Shown here piece by piece: positions 40,092-48,139 of a DNA stretch of 64,000 nucleotides. The DNA lies in NCBI RefSeq assembly GCF_036802865.1, contig NZ_DAIRVK010000005.1:1-64000 (forward strand), read 5' to 3'. Every line of letters starts with the position of its first letter. Position 1 is the first letter of the stretch. The notes under the pieces were generated by a model. The model was not told the DNA's origin and searched no databases. It worked only from the letters and a program-made list of their open reading frames with translations. Made by a program: the position numbers and the translations under genes. Source of the stretch: Sulfurospirillum sp036802865 (lineage in GTDB: Bacteria; Campylobacterota; Campylobacteria; Campylobacterales; Sulfurospirillaceae).

Positions 40092-40820
40092 ATGGAAAAA
40101 GCATATAAATTATTAGCCCAACAAGAGGGCATCTCTAACCGTGCTGCAAAAGATCTTATTGATCGAGGTGTTGTATACACTGCGGGTAAAAAAGTGAGCG
40201 TAGCGCGTGGAGAATTAAGCGAAAGTAGTACCTTTAAAATTGAAAAAATTGCACCTATCAAAGTTTTATTTGAAGATGAATTTATTATGGCGGTTGATAA
40301 ACCTGCATTTATGACATCTGAAGAAGTTGCCGAGATAAAAAAATTACCTCTTTTGCACAGGCTTGATCGTGAAACCAGTGGCGTTTTACTTTTAACCAAA
40401 GATGATGAATTTCGCATAAAAGCAGTCAATGCTTTTAAGAAAAAAGAGGTTCAAAAAGAGTATCTTGCTATTGTTGAAGCAAAAGTCGTTGAAGCAATGA
40501 CTATTAACGCGCCAATCATGACCATTAAAAAAGGGAATACAGCCTACAGTAAAATTAGTCCAGAAGGTAAAGAAGCCATTAGCCATATTGAGCCTTTGAT
40601 GATTGAAGGTAAGCGTTCTAAAATTAAAGTTTCCATTGAAACAGGCAGAACACACCAAATCAGAGTTCACCTTAAAAGTATCGGAGCGTCTATTTTAGGA
40701 GATACGGAATACGGTGGGCGTCCTCATAAGCGTTTGATGTTGCATGCTTCAAAAATTATGTTGTTAGGATATATTTTTCAAACAAAAGAACCTGAAGATT
40801 TTATTAAATTTAGCATTTGA
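40092..40820 (+). CDS. RluA-family pseudouridine synthase
   Basis: A 242-residue enzyme with an N-terminal S4-like RNA-binding unit (AKDLIDRGVVYTAGKKVSVA) and the RluA catalytic domain: HRLDRETSGVLLLTK with catalytic D, KEYLAIVEAKV, and ETGRTHQIRVHLKSIGASIL. It isomerises uridine in rRNA or tRNA. The exact target cannot be read from sequence. It follows waaA by one base. Position matches Cj0708. Confidence 0.9.
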   Translation: MEKAYKLLAQQEGISNRAAKDLIDRGVVYTAGKKVSVARGELSESSTFKIEKIAPIKVLFEDEFIMAVDKPAFMTSEEVAEIKKLPLLHRLDRETSGVLLLTKDDEFRIKAVNAFKKKEVQKEYLAIVEAKVVEAMTINAPIMTIKKGNTAYSKISPEGKEAISHIEPLMIEGKRSKIKVSIETGRTHQIRVHLKSIGASILGDTEYGGRPHKRLMLHASKIMLLGYIFQTKEPEDFIKFSI

Positions 40821-40991
40821 CAAAATAAAAGAGATGGCTTCAAAAGCCCTAAAATAGGAATATATTGCCAGCTTTAACTTCTAGAATAGCCCATATATTT
40901 TAAGGTTTAATTTAGTTTAAAGTATTTGTTGTGTATTATTTCACTCCTTTGCAAAAAGAGAGTACATGTGAATAGATGAAAAGGATAGTTT

Positions 40992-42332
40992 GTGTTTGAG
41001 GTTTTAACCGATTCGTTTCAATTAGCGATTAATAAAATACGTTTCAGTGATGATGAAAAATCTTTAAAAAGTGCTTTAGAAAACCTTAAAAAAGCGCTTC
41101 TAAAAGCTGACGTGCATCATAAAATTGTACGTGATTTAGTGCGCCAAGTTGAACTTGATACGAAAGCCAAAGGAATTGGAAAAGATAATTTTTTACGTTC
41201 TTTAAAAACAAACTTAACAACAATATTAACAGTACAAGGACGCCAAGGATTTATCTTCGCTCCGAAACCACCAACAACCGTTTTGATGGTAGGTTTGCAA
41301 GGAAGTGGTAAAACAACCACTACTGTAAAATTAGCAAATTATTTAAAATTGAAACAAAAAAAAGTTTTAGTCGTAGCGTGTGATCTTCAGCGTTTGGCTG
41401 CGGTTGAGCAATTACGCCAACTTTGTTCGGCTAACGAAATTGATCTTTACTTTGAAGACGCAACGGTAAATCCAGTCGTAATTGCGAAAAATGCGATGAA
41501 AAAAGCTAAAGAGGGTTTGTATGATGTCGTTTTAATCGATACAGCAGGTCGTTTAGCGATTGATGCAGAACTTATGGATCAGCTTGAAGCTATCAAAAAA
41601 GATGTGACACCTGATGAAATCTTTTATGTCGCTGACTCTATGACGGGTCAAGATGCGGTTAAAAGTGCGGTGACTTTCCATGAGAAGATTACCCTTAGTG
41701 GTGTTATCTTAAGTAAATTTGATGGTGATGGTAAAGGTGGTGTCGCACTGGGTATTGCTGAGCAGACCAATGTACCGCTTCGTTTTATCGGTGTAGGTGA
41801 GAAAGTTGCAGATTTAGAGCACTTCATTCCTGATCGAATTGTCAGTCGTTTGATGGGCGAGGGTGATCTTGAAACCTTGGCTGAAAAAACGAGTTCAATT
41901 ATCGATGAAAAACAAGCTAAGGCTTTAACGAAGAAGATTAAAAAAGGTGAATTTAACTTCAACGACTTTTTAGAGCAAATGGAGCAGATGAAAAAGCTGG
42001 GTAGCATGAAATCACTGATTGGAATGATTCCAGGTCTTTCGCAGATGGCTGGAAAACTCCAAGATGTCGATATGGAAAATTCGGTTGAGATGAAGCGCAT
42101 CAAAGCAATGATAGGCTCTATGACTAAAAAAGAACGTGAAGATCCAGAATTGCTCAATAACAGTCGAAAAAGAAGAATTGCAGAAGGTTCAGGTCTTTCT
42201 CAAGTGGAAGTCAATCGCTTTTTAAAACAATTCCATAATGCAGCAAAGATGGCAAAGAAATTCTCAGGTAAAAAGGGAATGCAAGATCTTCAAAATATGC
42301 TTTCACAAAGTAAACACGCACACCTTCGTTAG
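40992..42332 (+). CDS. ffh: Ffh, signal recognition particle protein
   Basis: A 446-residue SRP GTPase. The N domain (1-90) leads to G1 GLQGSGKTTTTVKLAN, G3 LIDTAGRLAID, G4 LSKFDGDGKGG and the C-terminal methionine-rich M domain (about 300-430, with FLEQMEQMKKLGSMKSL) that binds 4.5S RNA and signal peptides. The start is a GTG at 40992 with AAGGA upstream. It begins the ffh-rpsP-KH-rimM-trmD-rplS set, after a 171-base gap that holds a small hairpin (GGCTT-CAA-AAGCC). Confidence 0.98.
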   Translation: MFEVLTDSFQLAINKIRFSDDEKSLKSALENLKKALLKADVHHKIVRDLVRQVELDTKAKGIGKDNFLRSLKTNLTTILTVQGRQGFIFAPKPPTTVLMVGLQGSGKTTTTVKLANYLKLKQKKVLVVACDLQRLAAVEQLRQLCSANEIDLYFEDATVNPVVIAKNAMKKAKEGLYDVVLIDTAGRLAIDAELMDQLEAIKKDVTPDEIFYVADSMTGQDAVKSAVTFHEKITLSGVILSKFDGDGKGGVALGIAEQTNVPLRFIGVGEKVADLEHFIPDRIVSRLMGEGDLETLAEKTSSIIDEKQAKALTKKIKKGEFNFNDFLEQMEQMKKLGSMKSLIGMIPGLSQMAGKLQDVDMENSVEMKRIKAMIGSMTKKEREDPELLNNSRKRRIAEGSGLSQVEVNRFLKQFHNAAKMAKKFSGKKGMQDLQNMLSQSKHAHLR

Positions 42333-42348
42333 GGTGTGACGGTTTATA

Positions 42349-42373
42349 TTTGCATGTAAAATTTACATGCAAA
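42349..42373. repeat. 25-bp palindrome between ffh and rpsP
   Basis: TTTGCATGTAAA, one A, then TTTACATGCAAA: a perfect 12-bp inverted repeat with a one-base centre. It lies 16 bases after the ffh stop and 35 before rpsP. A one-base loop makes it a poor RNA hairpin, so a dimeric protein site is more likely. It is related to the TTACATGTAA word seen across the window. Confidence 0.55.
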
Positions 42374-42408
42374 TCTAAGTCGTAAAAAAATTTAAGGAGA
42401 CCATAAAA

Positions 42409-42639
42409 ATGGCAACAGTTGTAAGATTAACAAGAATGGGTAGAAATAAAGCTCCATTTTACAGAATCGTCGTAACAGACAGCAGAAAAAAACGTGATGG
42501 TGGATCAATCGAGACTATCGGTTATTATAACCCACTTAGCAATCCTCAAACAGTTAAGTTTGATGCTGAGAGACTTGCTTACTGGAAAAGCGTTGGCGCA
42601 AAGATGAGTGACAGGGTTGCTAAAATCACAGGTAAATAA
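42409..42639 (+). CDS. rpsP: Ribosomal protein S16
   Basis: A 76-residue S16 (bS16). VVRLTRMGRNKAPFYRIVVT and GGSIETIGYYNP are family-specific; the protein supports 16S rRNA folding in the 30S body. AAGGAG precedes the ATG. It is followed after two bases by the KH-domain gene. Confidence 0.98.
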   Translation: MATVVRLTRMGRNKAPFYRIVVTDSRKKRDGGSIETIGYYNPLSNPQTVKFDAERLAYWKSVGAKMSDRVAKITGK

Positions 42640-42641
42640 TC

Positions 42642-42887
42642 ATGATTGACAAATTTCTCGAAGAGTTTGCCAAACTTTTGGTAGACAATCCAGCAGGTGT
42701 ACGTGTCGAGCGAAGTGATGTTGATGGAACATTTTGCGAAGTTGTCATCTATGCAGATAAAGTTGATACTGGTAAGTTGATTGGCAAAGATGGCAAGATG
42801 ATCAATTCGCTCAAGACACTTATTTCTGGTTGTAAAGCAAAAGACGGTATATCTTACAGAGTGACTGTCAAAGCTAACGATGAATAA
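42642..42887 (+). CDS. khpA: KhpA-like KH-domain RNA-binding protein
   Basis: An 81-residue single KH-domain protein. The RNA-binding loop is GKLIGKDGKMINSLKTLI, with GKDG as the GxxG turn. KhpA proteins bind many RNAs and act in cell division or sRNA control in Gram-positives. The gene lies between rpsP and rimM, its usual place, and overlaps rimM by eight bases. Confidence 0.9.
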   Translation: MIDKFLEEFAKLLVDNPAGVRVERSDVDGTFCEVVIYADKVDTGKLIGKDGKMINSLKTLISGCKAKDGISYRVTVKANDE

Positions 42888-43419
42888 TCAATCTTCTCTC
42901 ATTGAAGTCGCTCAAGTTGGGCGACTCGTGGGCTTAAAAGGTGAGCTTAAACTTCACCTTCAATGTGACTTCCCCGAGCAGTTTAAAAAAGGCAAAAAGT
43001 TTAAAACCCAAAAGGGTGAGATACTTGAAGTTTTTTCTTTTAACCAGCCTCGTGGGCTTATCTCATTTGTTGGCTATCAAACCAGAGAAGATGCCGCTAA
43101 ACTTGTCAATACATTTTTACTGACAACGGTAGAAAATTCAGTCCAAGAGTGTGCTCTTAAAGAGGGTGAGTTTTTTTGGTTTGATTTAATTGATGCCAAT
43201 GTCGTTGATGAAGATAGAACACTTCTGGGTGTTGTTGATGAGATAGAACGCATTGCTACGACAGATTATTTAGTCATAAAAACGAATGATGCTTTGGTGA
43301 AAAAAGGGTTTGCAAAAACATTTTATTTACCTTACATTGAACGGTATATTATTATGTTTGATAAGGCAAAAAAAGAGGTACTAAGCAAAGATGGTTTAGG
43401 AATTCTGGAGAACTCCTAA
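42880..43419 (+). CDS. rimM: RimM, 16S rRNA processing factor
   Basis: A 179-residue assembly factor for the 30S head. The N-terminal barrel starts EVAQVGRLVGLKGELKLHLQ and the C-terminal PRC-barrel holds FFWFDLIDANVVDEDRTLLG and FYLPYIERYI. It binds S19. The ATG overlaps the KH gene, and the stop overlaps the trmD start (TAATG). Confidence 0.95.
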   Translation: MNNQSSLIEVAQVGRLVGLKGELKLHLQCDFPEQFKKGKKFKTQKGEILEVFSFNQPRGLISFVGYQTREDAAKLVNTFLLTTVENSVQECALKEGEFFWFDLIDANVVDEDRTLLGVVDEIERIATTDYLVIKTNDALVKKGFAKTFYLPYIERYIIMFDKAKKEVLSKDGLGILENS

Positions 43420-44111
43420 TGCGTTTTACGTATGTAACGCTCTTTGAAGGATTGATTTCTTCTTATTTTGAAGACTCCATTCTTAAACGTGCCATTGCAA
43501 AAGAGCTTTTAAGTGTTGATTTTTCTAATCCAAGAGATTATACAAATAACAAACATGGCAAAGTTGATGACTACCAAGCCAGTGGCGGAGCAGGGCTTGT
43601 GCTTTTCCCTCAACCCTTGTTTGACCTTTTACGTGAGATAAAACACGAATCAAGTGAAGCGTATATCATTTTTCCAACTCCATCTGGAAAACTTTTTACG
43701 CAAAATGATGCAAAACGATTGGCTTCAAAAAAGCATTTGGTTTTTGTAAGTGGACGTTATGAGGGAATAGATGAGCGTGTTATTGAAACATTTGCCGATG
43801 AGCTTTTTTGCATAGGTGATTATGTTTTAACGGGAGGAGAGCTTCCGAGTCTTGTGATGAGTGATGCGATTAGTCGCAATATAAAAGGTGTTCTTGGAAA
43901 CGAGGATTCTTTGAGTATGGAGAGTTTTGAGAGCCCACTTTTAGAGGCACCGTGTTTCTCAAAGCCACCAATTTATGAAAATAAATCAGTGCCCTCAGAG
44001 TTTTTAAAGGGAAACCACGCTAAAATCACAAGCTTAAAAAATAAAATGTCTGAATCTAAAACAAAATACTTCAGACCCGATCTGTTTTCTCGCTTTAGCG
44101 TGAAGCATTAG
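43419..44111 (+). CDS. trmD: TrmD, tRNA m1G37 methyltransferase
   Basis: A 230-residue SPOUT-class enzyme that methylates G37 of tRNAs reading CNN and some other codons, preventing +1 frameshifts. The trefoil-knot SAM site shows VSGRYEGIDERVIE and GDYVLTGGELPSLVMSDAIS. DYQASGGAGLVLFPQPLFD is also typical. It is coupled to rimM, and rplS follows after 21 bases. Confidence 0.97.
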   Translation: MRFTYVTLFEGLISSYFEDSILKRAIAKELLSVDFSNPRDYTNNKHGKVDDYQASGGAGLVLFPQPLFDLLREIKHESSEAYIIFPTPSGKLFTQNDAKRLASKKHLVFVSGRYEGIDERVIETFADELFCIGDYVLTGGELPSLVMSDAISRNIKGVLGNEDSLSMESFESPLLEAPCFSKPPIYENKSVPSEFLKGNHAKITSLKNKMSESKTKYFRPDLFSRFSVKH

Positions 44112-44132
44112 AATGAACAAAAAGGATAATAG

Positions 44133-44489
44133 ATGAGAAATAAATATATTGAAGCTTTTGAAGCAGCACAGATTTCTGAGAAGAATGTTCCTGCATTTAG
44201 AGCAGGTGACACTTTAAGAGTTGCTGTTAAAATTATTGAAGGCGATAAACAACGTATTCAAAATTTTGAAGGTGTTTGTATTGCAAGACGTGGTACGGGT
44301 ACAGGCGAAACTTTTATGGTAAGAAAAATTGGCGCAAACAGCGTTGGTGTAGAGAGAATCTTCCCAATTTATTCTGACAGCATTGATGAGATCGTTGTTC
44401 TTAGACGTGGTATTGTAAGACGTGCGAAACTCTTCTATCTTAGAGATAGACGTGGTAAAGCTGCAAAAATTAAAGAACTTAGAAAATAA
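44133..44489 (+). CDS. rplS: Ribosomal protein L19
   Basis: A 118-residue L19 (bL19) located at the 30S-50S interface. FRAGDTLRVAVKIIEGDKQR, VCIARRGTGTGETFMVRKIG and the C-terminal YLRDRRGKAAKIKELRK are family-typical. AAAGGAT precedes the ATG. It closes the ffh-rplS operon, and a terminator follows ten bases after its stop. Confidence 0.98.
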   Translation: MRNKYIEAFEAAQISEKNVPAFRAGDTLRVAVKIIEGDKQRIQNFEGVCIARRGTGTGETFMVRKIGANSVGVERIFPIYSDSIDEIVVLRRGIVRRAKLFYLRDRRGKAAKIKELRK

Positions 44490-44498
44490 TTATTTTTG

Positions 44499-44530
44499 GG
44501 CAGTAGCAAACTTTTTGTTACTGCCGTTTT
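44499..44530 (+). terminator. rho-independent terminator of the rplS operon
   Basis: GGCAGTAGCAAA and TTTGTTACTGCC form a 12-base stem (one G-U) with a three-base loop, followed by GTTTTCCTCTTTT. It ends the ffh-rplS operon. Confidence 0.85.
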
Positions 44531-44566
44531 CCTCTTTTCTCTCCCACTTAACTTTAAAAGAAATTC

Positions 44567-45427
44567 ATGAAACTACACGAACATTGTTTAACTTGTATTT
44601 ATGATCAAACAAAGCGTGTCTGTGATATTTTACATGTAACGGATATACAGCGTCAAGCGATTGATGTTTTAGCACATCAGCAGATCAAAATATTTGATAT
44701 GAATCAAACACCTCCTCACAATGCGGCTCCTTTGTATGAAGCAATGGCATCATTATTGAACGTGGAAGATTTGTACGCTGAATTTAAACAAGACTCTTCT
44801 TTCAAAGCTAAAGCTTTTATTCCTTTATGCAAGCAGAAAATTGAGGCAAGTTCTAATAAACTCTTTGAAGCAACGAAAACAGCCGTTGCGGGTAATGTGA
44901 TTGATTTAGCTGCTGTGATGCTCTATGATCTTGAAGAGGAGCTTGAAAAAATCTATCATACTCCGTTTGCTATTGATGATTTTAAAGCTCTTGAGGCACA
45001 ATTACGTAACACAAAAACATTGGTTTATTTAGCGGATAATGCCGGTGAAGAGATTTTTGATAAGCTTTATATTCAAACTATCAAAGAGCTTTTTCCTAGC
45101 CTTGATGTTTACTATTTTGTACGAGGGCGACCTATTATTAATGACCTTATCTCTAAAGATGCACAGGCTTCTGGAATGGATGAAGTTGCAAACATCGTTG
45201 ATAGTGGCGTGCCGACTCCCGGGCTTGTGTTGGAGCTGATGAATGAAAATGCACGTGGAATTTTTGAAAGAGCCGAGTGTATTATTTCCAAAGGCATGGG
45301 GAATTATGAGTGTTTAGGTGAAGTTAAAGGGCTACCTATTTTCTTTCTTTTTAAAGTGAAATGTAATGTGGTAGCCCGTGCTGTTGGGGCAAGCCTTGGC
45401 AGCATTGTCTGTAAAATGGGAATTTAG
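44567..45427 (+). CDS. DUF89 metal-dependent phosphatase-like protein
   Basis: A 286-residue DUF89/ARMT1-like protein. CLTCIYDQTKRVCDIL with a CxxC at the start is typical of the archaeal/bacterial subgroup. The metal site is LVYLADNAGEEIFDKL (D and N), followed by VRGRPIINDLISKDA and IISKGMGNYECL. DUF89 enzymes hydrolyse damaged or excess sugar phosphates (metabolite repair). The substrate is unknown. It ends four bases into the convergent aminotransferase gene. Confidence 0.85.
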   Translation: MKLHEHCLTCIYDQTKRVCDILHVTDIQRQAIDVLAHQQIKIFDMNQTPPHNAAPLYEAMASLLNVEDLYAEFKQDSSFKAKAFIPLCKQKIEASSNKLFEATKTAVAGNVIDLAAVMLYDLEEELEKIYHTPFAIDDFKALEAQLRNTKTLVYLADNAGEEIFDKLYIQTIKELFPSLDVYYFVRGRPIINDLISKDAQASGMDEVANIVDSGVPTPGLVLELMNENARGIFERAECIISKGMGNYECLGEVKGLPIFFLFKVKCNVVARAVGASLGSIVCKMGI

Positions 45428-46587
45428 CTTAGGTTTTGATACGCTTCAAAGAGTTTTTGTACACCCTCTGCAATCTGTTCTAAGCTTGAATTAGTATAGT
45501 TGAGCCTTCCGTAAGAGCTGATACGTTTATCCGCAAAAAACACACTTCCTGGAACGAACGCTACACCTTGTTTAATAGCCACATCAAAAAGCTTCATACT
45601 GTCATCGCATTTTTTAAAGTTTACCCAAATAAACATACCACCTTCTGGTACGATAAATTCAATGCTATCTCCGAAAAGTTCATGCAGTGCTTTTACCATC
45701 GCATCGCGTTTTGGACGGTAGTATTCGATCAACGTTTTGGTGTGCTCTTGCAGTTCACCACTTTGCATCATTAACGCACAAATATGTTGAAAAAACTTTG
45801 AGTTTTGTAAATCTGTACTTTCTTTACTAAGCGTTAATGCGCTGATAATTTCTTTAGGTGCCCTCATCCAACCGATGCGAAAATCAGGGGCGAGTGTTTT
45901 TGAAAATGTACCCAAGGCAATAGTGAGTTCAGGCAATAAATCAGCAAATGCCGTAGTTTGTACACCATCATATCGAAGTGCTTCATATGGGCTATCTTCA
46001 AGTAAAATGACATTGTATTTTTGGGCAATTCGTACAACTTCTTTACGATTTTCCAATGTGTAAGAATAGCCTGTTGGATTTTGAAAAATAGGAATTGTAT
46101 AGAAAAATTTTGGTGAATAATCTCTAAATAAAATTTCCAACGCTTCTGTATCGACACCCTTAGAAGTGAGTGGAACGGCTTTAATCGTAGCGTTGTACAT
46201 ATGAAAAAGTCCAAGTGCAGCAAGGTAACTTGGGTCTTCAACGATAATACAATCTTTTTCATCTAAAAATGTTTTACATACCAAATCAAGCCCTTGTTGT
46301 GAGCCATTGGTCAACATAATTTCTGCCGATGTTGTATGGGTATATTTTTTAGCAATTTCTACTTTAAGCGCTTCAACTCCTGATGCATTGCTGTATTGAA
46401 ACAAGCGATTGTCTGCTGTTTCAAAGAGCTCTTTTGCATGTTTCTCGATGTTCTTTCGTGGAAAAAGTGCTGCATCTGGAAGTCCTCCTGCAAACGAAAT
46501 AATGGAGCTTTGCGCCGTTAAATCTAAGATAGTACGTGTAAATGAACGTGATGCTGTGGTAACACGTTTTGCAAATTTAGTTTGCAT
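45424..46587 (-). CDS. class I PLP aminotransferase (LysN/MocR-like subgroup)
   Basis: A 387-residue fold-type I aminotransferase without a DNA-binding domain. ISFAGGLPDAALFP near the start, YSNASGVEALKVEIAKKY, TNGSQQGLDLVCKTFLDEKD, FYTIPIFQNPTGYS and LGTFSKTLAPDFRIGWM with the PLP lysine mark the 2-aminoadipate/LysN-like subgroup. It may act on several amino acids. It is divergent from the AraC/GyrI regulator, which may control it. Start ATG at 46587. Confidence 0.87.
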   Translation of the reverse strand: MQTKFAKRVTTASRSFTRTILDLTAQSSIISFAGGLPDAALFPRKNIEKHAKELFETADNRLFQYSNASGVEALKVEIAKKYTHTTSAEIMLTNGSQQGLDLVCKTFLDEKDCIIVEDPSYLAALGLFHMYNATIKAVPLTSKGVDTEALEILFRDYSPKFFYTIPIFQNPTGYSYTLENRKEVVRIAQKYNVILLEDSPYEALRYDGVQTTAFADLLPELTIALGTFSKTLAPDFRIGWMRAPKEIISALTLSKESTDLQNSKFFQHICALMMQSGELQEHTKTLIEYYRPKRDAMVKALHELFGDSIEFIVPEGGMFIWVNFKKCDDSMKLFDVAIKQGVAFVPGSVFFADKRISSYGRLNYTNSSLEQIAEGVQKLFEAYQNLS

Positions 46588-46679
46588 TGACTTAGCCTTT
46601 ATAAAAAATGTATCGTATTATAGCGTTCAGTCATCTGCATTGCCACATAAAATGAGGGATTTGTTTTGTCCATTTGTGC

Positions 46680-46685
46680 TATAAT
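46680..46685 (+). promoter_or_regulatory. -10 box of the AraC/GyrI regulator, leaderless message
   Basis: TATAAT ends six bases before the ATG at 46692. The expected transcription start then falls on or next to the start codon, and no ribosome site is present. This implies a leaderless mRNA, unless translation begins at the ATG nine bases later. Confidence 0.5.
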
Positions 46686-46691
46686 TGTTTT

Positions 46692-47549
46692 ATGAAACAG
46701 ATGACTAAAAATGACCATATTGAACGTGTGAATGAAGTACTGTTTTACATTCACGGAGATATTGAAAAGAATTTTTCTGTGGATGAGCTTTCGACGTTAG
46801 TTGCAACATCACCGTTTCATTTTAATCGCATTTTTAAAGATCTTACCAAAGAGAGTTTACATGCTTACATTAAGCGTGTTAAACTTGAACATGCTGCTAA
46901 CCTTTTGCTTTTTAATCCTGATGCTACGATTACGCATATTATGCATGAAGTTGGGTTTACATCCAATGCCTCTTTTTCACAAGCCTTTAAAGAAAATTTT
47001 GGTGTTACGCCTACCAAATGGCGTGAGGTAGATATTGCTAACGAAAACAGAGACTTGAGTTTTTCGCATAAACCGTTACAAGTAAAAATTTGTTCGATGC
47101 CTAGTTTTGATGTTGCGTACGTAAGACATAAAGGGTATGATCGAAGCATTAAAATGGCGTGGTTAAAGCTTCAAGAGTGGTCATTGCGTCAGGGAATCGA
47201 TTTTAATCAACAGCGCATGATAGGCTTACATCACAGTAATCCACGCTTTGTCGAGTCTGCTCAGTGCCATTACGTGGCATGTTTAGAGCTTCCTGTTGGA
47301 AAAAAATTTTACCGAAGTGGCGAAATTGGTGTCATGTGTATTCCTCAAACGTTTTGTGCGGTTTTTTCATTGCAAGGTGTTTATGGGGATCTTAAAAAGT
47401 TTATGGATGTGATCTACCACGAATGGTTACCTAAAAGTATTTATGAAAAAGCGGCACTGCCTTCTTTTGCTCTCTACCTCGAAAACCATTTTATCAATGC
47501 TGATGAGTCGTTTGATTTGGACTTTTGTGTTCCAGTACGATTTAAATAG
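46692..47549 (+). CDS. AraC-type regulator with GyrI-like sensor domain
   Basis: A 285-residue regulator. The N-terminal double helix-turn-helix covers about residues 5-105 (FSVDELSTLVATSPFHFNRI, then IMHEVGFTSNASFSQAFKEN and FGVTPTKWREV). The C-terminal GyrI/AraC_E_bind domain (about 120-285) binds small ligands in the Rob/SbmC/BmrR group. The class commonly controls drug or aromatic-compound efflux. It is divergent from the aminotransferase, and a small membrane protein follows on the same strand after 94 bases. Confidence 0.88.
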   Translation: MKQMTKNDHIERVNEVLFYIHGDIEKNFSVDELSTLVATSPFHFNRIFKDLTKESLHAYIKRVKLEHAANLLLFNPDATITHIMHEVGFTSNASFSQAFKENFGVTPTKWREVDIANENRDLSFSHKPLQVKICSMPSFDVAYVRHKGYDRSIKMAWLKLQEWSLRQGIDFNQQRMIGLHHSNPRFVESAQCHYVACLELPVGKKFYRSGEIGVMCIPQTFCAVFSLQGVYGDLKKFMDVIYHEWLPKSIYEKAALPSFALYLENHFINADESFDLDFCVPVRFK

Positions 47550-47643
47550 ACTAAATTATCATTAATTAATCCTTTTAAGCAACCAACAAACAAACCATCG
47601 TTACAATCATCTTGTATCACGAAATTGTCACAAGGAGTTTGGT

Positions 47644-48066
47644 ATGGATGCGTTATTTTTGATTGTTCCACTTGGTGTTGTTTTCAGCTTGATTGCGTTT
47701 CTTTTTTTTGAAAAAAGAGCTATCGCATCTAAAAAACTCAAAGAAGCTGCTGGCTTGCCCAATCCAAGCATTGAAGACTTTTACGAGAAGTTTCAACGCT
47801 ATGAAACGCTTCCCAATATCATAGGCTTTTTTATTGCAACCTATGTTATTACACTGTTTCTGGTAAGCTTAAAGCACGATCCTAGTTATGGGTTAACCCA
47901 TGCGCTCTCTTATATTTTTGCAACGACGTTTATCGGGACATTGTTTATTTTTGGAATGAAGCTTAAAAAAAGTATTTTAGTACAAGTTTTTGCAACTTTT
48001 CTGTATGGAGCACCGCACATTGTAGCGGCTTCTCTTGCTTTTTTAACACGTTATTTACTGGGTTAA
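47644..48066 (+). CDS. four-TM membrane protein
   Basis: A 140-residue protein with four predicted membrane segments (about 4-22, 57-76, 85-105 and 113-135) and a polar loop with PSIEDFYEKFQRYETLPNI. No family is recognisable. AAGGAG precedes the ATG at 47644. It may be transcribed from its own promoter or with the AraC/GyrI regulator, in which case it could be a regulated transporter-like partner. A terminator follows directly. Confidence 0.6.
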   Translation: MDALFLIVPLGVVFSLIAFLFFEKRAIASKKLKEAAGLPNPSIEDFYEKFQRYETLPNIIGFFIATYVITLFLVSLKHDPSYGLTHALSYIFATTFIGTLFIFGMKLKKSILVQVFATFLYGAPHIVAASLAFLTRYLLG

Positions 48067-48076
48067 TGTATGAAGA

Positions 48077-48112
48077 AAGGCGCTTTCTTAGCGCCTTCTC
48101 TAAGGCTTTTTT
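48077..48112 (+). terminator. terminator before bioD
   Basis: AAGGCGCT-TTCTT-AGCGCCTT is a perfect eight-base stem with a five-base loop. A T6 tract starts nine bases after the stem, so it is only a moderate terminator. The same T tract leads into the bioD -10 box at 48115. Confidence 0.6.
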
Positions 48113-48114
48113 GT

Positions 48115-48120
48115 TATAAT
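48115..48120 (+). promoter_or_regulatory. -10 box of bioD
   Basis: TTTTTTGTTATAAT, a typical Campylobacterota extended -10, 20 bases before the bioD ATG. Confidence 0.55.
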
Positions 48121-48139
48121 AACGCAAAAAAGAGTTCTC

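Noticed and set aside
41648..42157. 169-codon antisense frame over ffh
   Set aside because: It mirrors the conserved GTPase and M-domain coding sequence and is serine-rich shadow sequence.
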